From Acholeplasmataceae bacterium (GTDB lineage Bacteria; Bacillota_I; Bacilli_A; Acholeplasmatales; Acholeplasmataceae): 10,218 nt of DNA. The translations under genes were made by a program, and so were the position numbers. Under the pieces are notes generated by a model. The model did not search any database, was not told where the DNA came from, and was given only the letters and a program-made list of their open reading frames with translations. The stretch covers positions 1 through 10,218 of the forward strand of contig JAFGTI010000127.1 of NCBI GenBank assembly GCA_016934175.1. The letters are read 5' to 3'. Every line of letters starts with the position of its first letter. The first letter of the stretch is position 1. Below are positions 6,862-10,218 of this stretch, piece by piece.

Positions 6862-6879
6862 ATCTCATCACTTTTCTTT
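6850..6879 (+). terminator. Intrinsic terminator overlapping the 3' end of lepA
   Basis: A perfect 9-bp stem, AGTGATGAG (6850-6858) with CTCATCACT (6864-6872), encloses a 5-base loop that contains the first bases after the coding region, including the TAG stop (6859-6861). A T-rich run, TTTCTTT, follows. The 5' arm is coding sequence for the final S-D-E. It separates lepA from hemW, although some readthrough is likely. Confidence 0.85.
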
Positions 6880-6905
6880 ATTATGTAAACCAAATGATGT
6901 ATAAT
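6877..6905 (+). promoter_or_regulatory. Candidate promoter of the hemW-xerD-deoB unit
   Basis: A consensus -10 TATAAT (6900-6905) has a poor -35 TTTATT (6877-6882) at 17 bases. It follows the lepA terminator directly. A transcript starting near 6911 would lack the ATG codons at 6894 and 6897, which supports the TTG start at 6927. Confidence 0.45.
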
Positions 6906-6926
6906 ATAAACAAGGATGTGGTTCGT

Positions 6927-8018
6927 TTGAAAGGTCTATATATTCATATTCCATTTTGTGAATCGATTTGTCATTACTGTGACTTTATTAAAAGTATTCC
7001 TAAAAATATGGATGTTATCGATGAATATCTATTGGCACTCAAAAAAGAAATACTTACATACGAACACCACTTTGATTCAATAGATACCATCTACATTGGT
7101 GGCGGCACACCAAGCATGTTAAATCTTAATCAATTGGTTTTTCTTTTTGAAGTATTAAAAGATATTCATCCTAAAGAATATACAATAGAAGTCAATCCTG
7201 AAAGCTATTCTGTGGAAAAAGGATTGCTCTTTAAAAAATATGGAGTCGATCGAATTAGTCTAGGTGTACAAACATTTAATTCCTCATTACTCAAGTATTT
7301 AAATAGAAAGCATACAAATCAACAAGTCTATGAAGTAGTAAATAGTCTAAAAGAGATAGGTATAGAAAAAATAAATGTCGATATCATTTATGGTATACCT
7401 GGACAAACTTTAGATGACTTAAAGGATGATCTTCATCAGATAAGAGCTCTTGATATTAAGCACGTATCATGCTATTCTTTGATTTTAGAAGAAAAAACAT
7501 ATTTTTATCATTTATATAAGCAAAACAAGTTTCATACTATTGATCAAGACATTGAAGCATTGATGTATGGAACAGTCATTGATGAGTTGAAAAAGCAGGG
7601 TTTCGAACATTATGAAATATCGAATTTTGCTAAAAATAATAAGTACTCAATTCACAATTTAATTTATTGGACATTAGATGAATATATTGGTGTTGGATTA
7701 GGTTCACATGGCTTTATAGAGCGATTTAGAACACATAACCACCATATACTTTCAAAGTACTTAAAGAGCCCGCAAAACGAAAAAATCTTTCAAGATAAGG
7801 AAACACTTTTGCAAGATGAACTTATCTTTGGTTTAAGAAAAATCAAGGGGGTTTCATTAACAAAACTTAAAGAAAAATATGATCTTGATATCTTTGTTCA
7901 CTATCCTCAGATTAAAGAGAAAATTGATATCGGTTTGTTAAAAATTGAAGGAGATAGACTAATGCTTACAGAAAAAGGATTGTTCTTGGGCAATCAAGTC
8001 TTTATGATATTTATATGA
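6927..8018 (+). CDS. hemW: HemW heme chaperone / radical SAM protein (HemN-like)
   Basis: 363 residues from TTG 6927 (374 from ATG 6894). The radical SAM cluster motif is C11-E-S-I-C15-H-Y-C18, after YIHIPF as in Bacillus HemW. GGGTP (58-62), NPES, RISLGVQ and DIIYGIPGQ follow. HNLIYW (243-248) is the HNxxYW motif that sets HemW heme chaperones apart from coproporphyrinogen dehydrogenase HemN. A HemN C-terminal domain completes it. HemW binds heme and a 4Fe-4S cluster and is proposed to deliver heme to membrane enzymes. The TTG start is preferred because AAGGA (6912-6916) lies 10 bases before it, MKGLYIHIPFC aligns with known N-termini, ATG 6894 has no SD, and a TATAAT overlaps the longer start. 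ATG 6894 remains possible. Its TGA stop overlaps the xerD start (ATGA), implying coupled translation. Confidence 0.93.
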   Translation: MKGLYIHIPFCESICHYCDFIKSIPKNMDVIDEYLLALKKEILTYEHHFDSIDTIYIGGGTPSMLNLNQLVFLFEVLKDIHPKEYTIEVNPESYSVEKGLLFKKYGVDRISLGVQTFNSSLLKYLNRKHTNQQVYEVVNSLKEIGIEKINVDIIYGIPGQTLDDLKDDLHQIRALDIKHVSCYSLILEEKTYFYHLYKQNKFHTIDQDIEALMYGTVIDELKKQGFEHYEISNFAKNNKYSIHNLIYWTLDEYIGVGLGSHGFIERFRTHNHHILSKYLKSPQNEKIFQDKETLLQDELIFGLRKIKGVSLTKLKEKYDLDIFVHYPQIKEKIDIGLLKIEGDRLMLTEKGLFLGNQVFMIFI

Positions 8019-8911
8019 AATACTTACTGAAAGATTTCGAATATTATTTAAAAAATGAAAGAGGATTAAGCATAAATACAATCAAATCATACACAATTGA
8101 TTTGAAACAATATGCTTTGTTTTTAGATAAATATCATGATATTTCAAAGCCGAAATTTATTGAAAAAAAGCATATTGGAGGGTATTTGAAAAGTTTAAAG
8201 AAAAAGATTGCAACGAAAAGTATGGCGAGAAAACTCACAGCTATTAAGGTTTTTCATCATTTTCTTTTAGTAGAAAAGGAGGTTGAAACGGATGTCTCAA
8301 AATCTTTTTCAGCACCTAAAATTGAAAAGAATTTACCACAGGTTTTATCCATTGATGAAGTGGTTTCAATCTTAGAACGCGTCGATAAAACAAAACCTTT
8401 GGGACTTAGAAATAGTGCCCTACTTGAACTTATTTATGGTTCAGGATTACGAGTTAGCGAATTGTTAGACATTCAAATGGAGGATATCCATTTGAATCAA
8501 GGTTATGTTATTGTAAAGGGCAAGGGTGAAAAAGAACGGATGGTTCCAATCTCTGACATGTCTTCCATTGCATTAAGAAATTATATTATTAAATCTCGCG
8601 AATTATTGCTAAAAGGTAATCAATTAAATTATCTATTTATTAATAACGAGGGACACCAACTTTCTCGTCAAGGATTCTTTAAAATATTAAAAAAATTGGC
8701 AAGTGATGCAGGTGTTAAAACTGATTGTTCACCACATACTTTGAGGCACTCATTTGCTACACATTTGTTAGAAAATGGCATGGATTTAAGAACTTTACAA
8801 TCACTTTTAGGTCATGAAGATATTACCACAACTCAGATTTACACACATATTAGTCAAAAAAGGATTAAAGAAATATATAAAAGTGCGCATCCGCGTGCTA
8901 AGGAGGAATAA
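8015..8911 (+). CDS. xerD: Tyrosine recombinase XerD
   Basis: 298 residues, the same length as E. coli XerD. The N-terminal SAM-like core-binding domain spans about 1-90 (FEYYLKNERGLSINTIKSY). The catalytic domain carries R146, K170, H241, R244, H267 and nucleophile Y276, with the same internal spacing as in E. coli XerD (R148, K172, H244, R247, H270, Y279). The segments LSRQGF, HTLRHSFATHLLENG and the C-terminal HPRA match Firmicutes XerD rather than phage integrases. XerD with XerC resolves chromosome dimers at dif during cell division. No SD is visible, and the start overlaps the hemW stop by ATGA, so termination-reinitiation is likely. deoB follows 2 bases later, the same xerD-deoB pairing as in Bacillus (ripX-drm), which supports a housekeeping chromosomal recombinase. 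XerC versus XerD cannot be fully settled without comparison. Confidence 0.9.
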   Translation: MKYLLKDFEYYLKNERGLSINTIKSYTIDLKQYALFLDKYHDISKPKFIEKKHIGGYLKSLKKKIATKSMARKLTAIKVFHHFLLVEKEVETDVSKSFSAPKIEKNLPQVLSIDEVVSILERVDKTKPLGLRNSALLELIYGSGLRVSELLDIQMEDIHLNQGYVIVKGKGEKERMVPISDMSSIALRNYIIKSRELLLKGNQLNYLFINNEGHQLSRQGFFKILKKLASDAGVKTDCSPHTLRHSFATHLLENGMDLRTLQSLLGHEDITTTQIYTHISQKRIKEIYKSAHPRAKEE

Positions 8912-8913
8912 TT

Positions 8914-10089
8914 ATGTATCAAAGAATTTTTCTAATTGTTTTGGATAGTTTAGGAATAGGTGAAGCACCTGATGCGAAAGATTATAATGACGTTGGTGCA
9001 AATACGATTGGTCATATTGCCGAACGAATGAATTTAAATATTCCTAATCTAAAATCACTCGGTTATGGTAATATTGCACCAATTAAAAATGTAGAACCAG
9101 TTCAACATCCTAAAGCATTTTATACAAAATTACAAGAGGCTTCACTAGGTAAAGATACCATGACAGGGCATTGGGAAATGATGGGCTTATTTATTACAAA
9201 ACCATTTCAAACGTTTACTGATACTGGCTTTCCAAAAGAGTTATTGGATGAACTTACATTAAGAACAGGTAGAAATATTGTAGGTAATGTATCGGCATCA
9301 GGAACAGAAATTATTAAAGATTTGGGTGAGCATCATATGAAAACTGGTGATTTAATCGTTTATACATCAGCTGATTCAGTGCTTCAAATTGCGATGCATG
9401 AAGGAATTATTCCAATTGAGGAGCAATATCGTATATGCGAAATTGCTAGGGAAATAACGATGAAACCTCAATGGAAAGTAGGCCGTGTCATAGCAAGACC
9501 CTTTATTGGAACGAATAAAAATGATTTCAAACGTACTTCAAATAGACACGATTATGCACTTAAACCATTTGATAAAACATCACTTAATTACTTAAGCGAA
9601 GCAGGATATGATGTAATTGCATTAGGTAAAATTAATGATATATTTGATAGTTATGGAATAAATCAATATAGCAAAACAAAATCAAATGATGATGGTATGT
9701 TGCAAATTATTGAAACTGCTAAGAAAGATTTTACTGGACTTTGTTTCTTAAATTTAGTAGATTTTGATGCATTATACGGTCACAGAAGAAATCCAATTGG
9801 ATACGGAAAAGCAATTGAAGCCTTTGATGAACAGCTGCCATTACTCATTAATGAACTTAATGAAGATGATTTATTATTACTAACAGCCGATCATGGAAAC
9901 GACCCAATTCATGCTGGAACCGATCATACTAGAGAATATGTGCCATTGCTTGCGTATTCTAAGAAATTTCTTGAAGGAAAACGGCTTCCACTACTTAAAA
10001 CATTTGCTGATATTGGGTATACAATTAATGATAATTTTAAAACTGAAAAACCTAAAAATGGTTCTTCATTCCTAAAATATATTGAATAG
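8914..10089 (+). CDS. deoB: Phosphopentomutase DeoB
   Basis: 391 residues, full length for the family (Bacillus Drm is about 394). It is an alkaline phosphatase-superfamily enzyme that interconverts (deoxy)ribose 1-phosphate and 5-phosphate in the cytoplasm, linking nucleoside phosphorolysis to central metabolism. The N-terminal metal site is D11 in VLDSLGIGEAPDA. KDTMTGHWEMMG holds the phosphorylated Thr (probably T84, matching T85 of the B. cereus enzyme). Other metal ligands are D285 and H290 (DALYGH), D326-H327 (TADHG) and H338 (GTDH). The cap domain includes GNVSASGTEIIKDLG, YTSADSVLQIAMHE and GRVIARPF. A strong AAGGAGG SD inside the last codons of xerD lies 7 bases before the ATG. It is last in the hemW-xerD-deoB unit and is closed by a very strong terminator. 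Nucleoside phosphorylase genes, its usual partners, would lie outside the window. Confidence 0.97.
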   Translation: MYQRIFLIVLDSLGIGEAPDAKDYNDVGANTIGHIAERMNLNIPNLKSLGYGNIAPIKNVEPVQHPKAFYTKLQEASLGKDTMTGHWEMMGLFITKPFQTFTDTGFPKELLDELTLRTGRNIVGNVSASGTEIIKDLGEHHMKTGDLIVYTSADSVLQIAMHEGIIPIEEQYRICEIAREITMKPQWKVGRVIARPFIGTNKNDFKRTSNRHDYALKPFDKTSLNYLSEAGYDVIALGKINDIFDSYGINQYSKTKSNDDGMLQIIETAKKDFTGLCFLNLVDFDALYGHRRNPIGYGKAIEAFDEQLPLLINELNEDDLLLLTADHGNDPIHAGTDHTREYVPLLAYSKKFLEGKRLPLLKTFADIGYTINDNFKTEKPKNGSSFLKYIE

Positions 10090-10094
10090 TAGAT

Positions 10095-10134
10095 AGAATA
10101 AAAACACTCTGACTTCTCAGAGTGTTTTTATTCT
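10095..10134. terminator. Strong bidirectional terminator after deoB
   Basis: A perfect 18-bp stem (10095-10112 with 10117-10134) closes on the 4-base loop CTTC. The core is ACACTCTGA / TCAGAGTGT, flanked by an A-run on one side and TTTTTATT on the other, so it can work in both directions. It begins 5 bases after the deoB stop. Confidence 0.92.
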
Positions 10135-10146
10135 CAGACTGTAGAC

Positions 10147-10193
10147 AAAAGGACATTTCAAAAGCGATTTCTCGTTGATGAACGTCCTTTTTT
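10147..10193. terminator. Second, imperfect terminator-like hairpin
   Basis: AAAAGGAC (10147-10154) pairs with GTCCTTTT (10184-10191), and the U-run extends to six. The 29-base interior can form a small stem CGA-TTTC-TCG (10165-10174) with G-U/A-U extensions. It may be a backup terminator for deoB, or the terminator of a gene arriving from the right on the minus strand. Confidence 0.55.
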
Positions 10194-10218
10194 GTTATTG
10201 ATGCTTAAAAATTAAAAA

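Noticed and set aside
6864..6891. A complete dif site upstream of hemW
   Set aside because: Only the XerD arm matches. The 11 bases in the XerC-arm position show no resemblance to that arm.
8015..8911. Tyrosine recombinase as a sign of a prophage or integrative element
   Set aside because: Length, catalytic spacing and pairing with deoB fit the housekeeping XerD. No att repeats, tRNA or phage genes are nearby.
9893..10075. 60-codon frame inside the 3' end of deoB
   Set aside because: Overlaps the conserved metal-binding C-terminus of DeoB in another frame and has no SD.
1..10218. Mycoplasma genetic code (TGA = Trp)
   Set aside because: hemW ends at a TGA that overlaps the xerD start, no in-frame TGA is needed inside any gene, and tryptophans are TGG.
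1..10218. CRISPR arrays, insertion sequences, tRNA or rRNA genes
   Set aside because: No regularly spaced repeats, transposase, terminal inverted repeats or tRNA-like folds were seen.

Overview
This is an AT-rich window of ordinary-looking chromosomal DNA from a low-GC Gram-positive-type bacterium. Shine-Dalgarno sequences and -35/-10 promoters follow the Firmicutes pattern. There is a lipobox lipoprotein, and the LepA and XerD proteins closely resemble the Bacillus versions. TGA is a real stop codon (hemW ends with it) and tryptophan is read from TGG, so the Mycoplasma code 4 does not apply. An Acholeplasma/Izemoplasma-type Mollicute or a related Firmicute fits, but the sequence alone does not fix the lineage.

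Layout. On the left, a CaCA-family cation/Ca2+ exchanger (minus strand, 8-1003) diverges from two tandem CNNM/CorC-type (DUF21-CBS-CorC_HlyC) membrane proteins (plus strand, 1419-3991). The 415-base gap between them holds two good divergent sigma-A-type promoters. Each promoter is followed by a long leader with an intrinsic terminator placed before the start codon, so both cation-transport units look controlled by transcription attenuation. A bidirectional terminator (4010-4042) separates the CorC pair from a convergent lipoprotein gene (4057-4830, minus strand). That lipoprotein appears to carry an FMN_bind-type C-terminus with a TGAT flavinylation-like motif.

The gap 4831-5028 holds divergent promoters and a cre/LacI-type palindrome. 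To its right comes a plus-strand housekeeping run: lepA (ribosomal back-translocase EF4), a terminator, then hemW-xerD-deoB. These three look like one transcription unit: hemW and xerD overlap by ATGA, and xerD and deoB are 2 bases apart with a strong SD inside the end of xerD. Two terminator-like hairpins close the unit at 10095-10193.

The most interesting material is non-coding: the paired attenuator leaders at 1028-1400, one with a visible competing antiterminator helix. The probable flavin-carrying lipoprotein comes next. I found no mobile element, CRISPR array, tRNA or rRNA, and no obviously new multi-gene system. Two start codons (lepA and hemW) are better placed downstream of the longest open frame.
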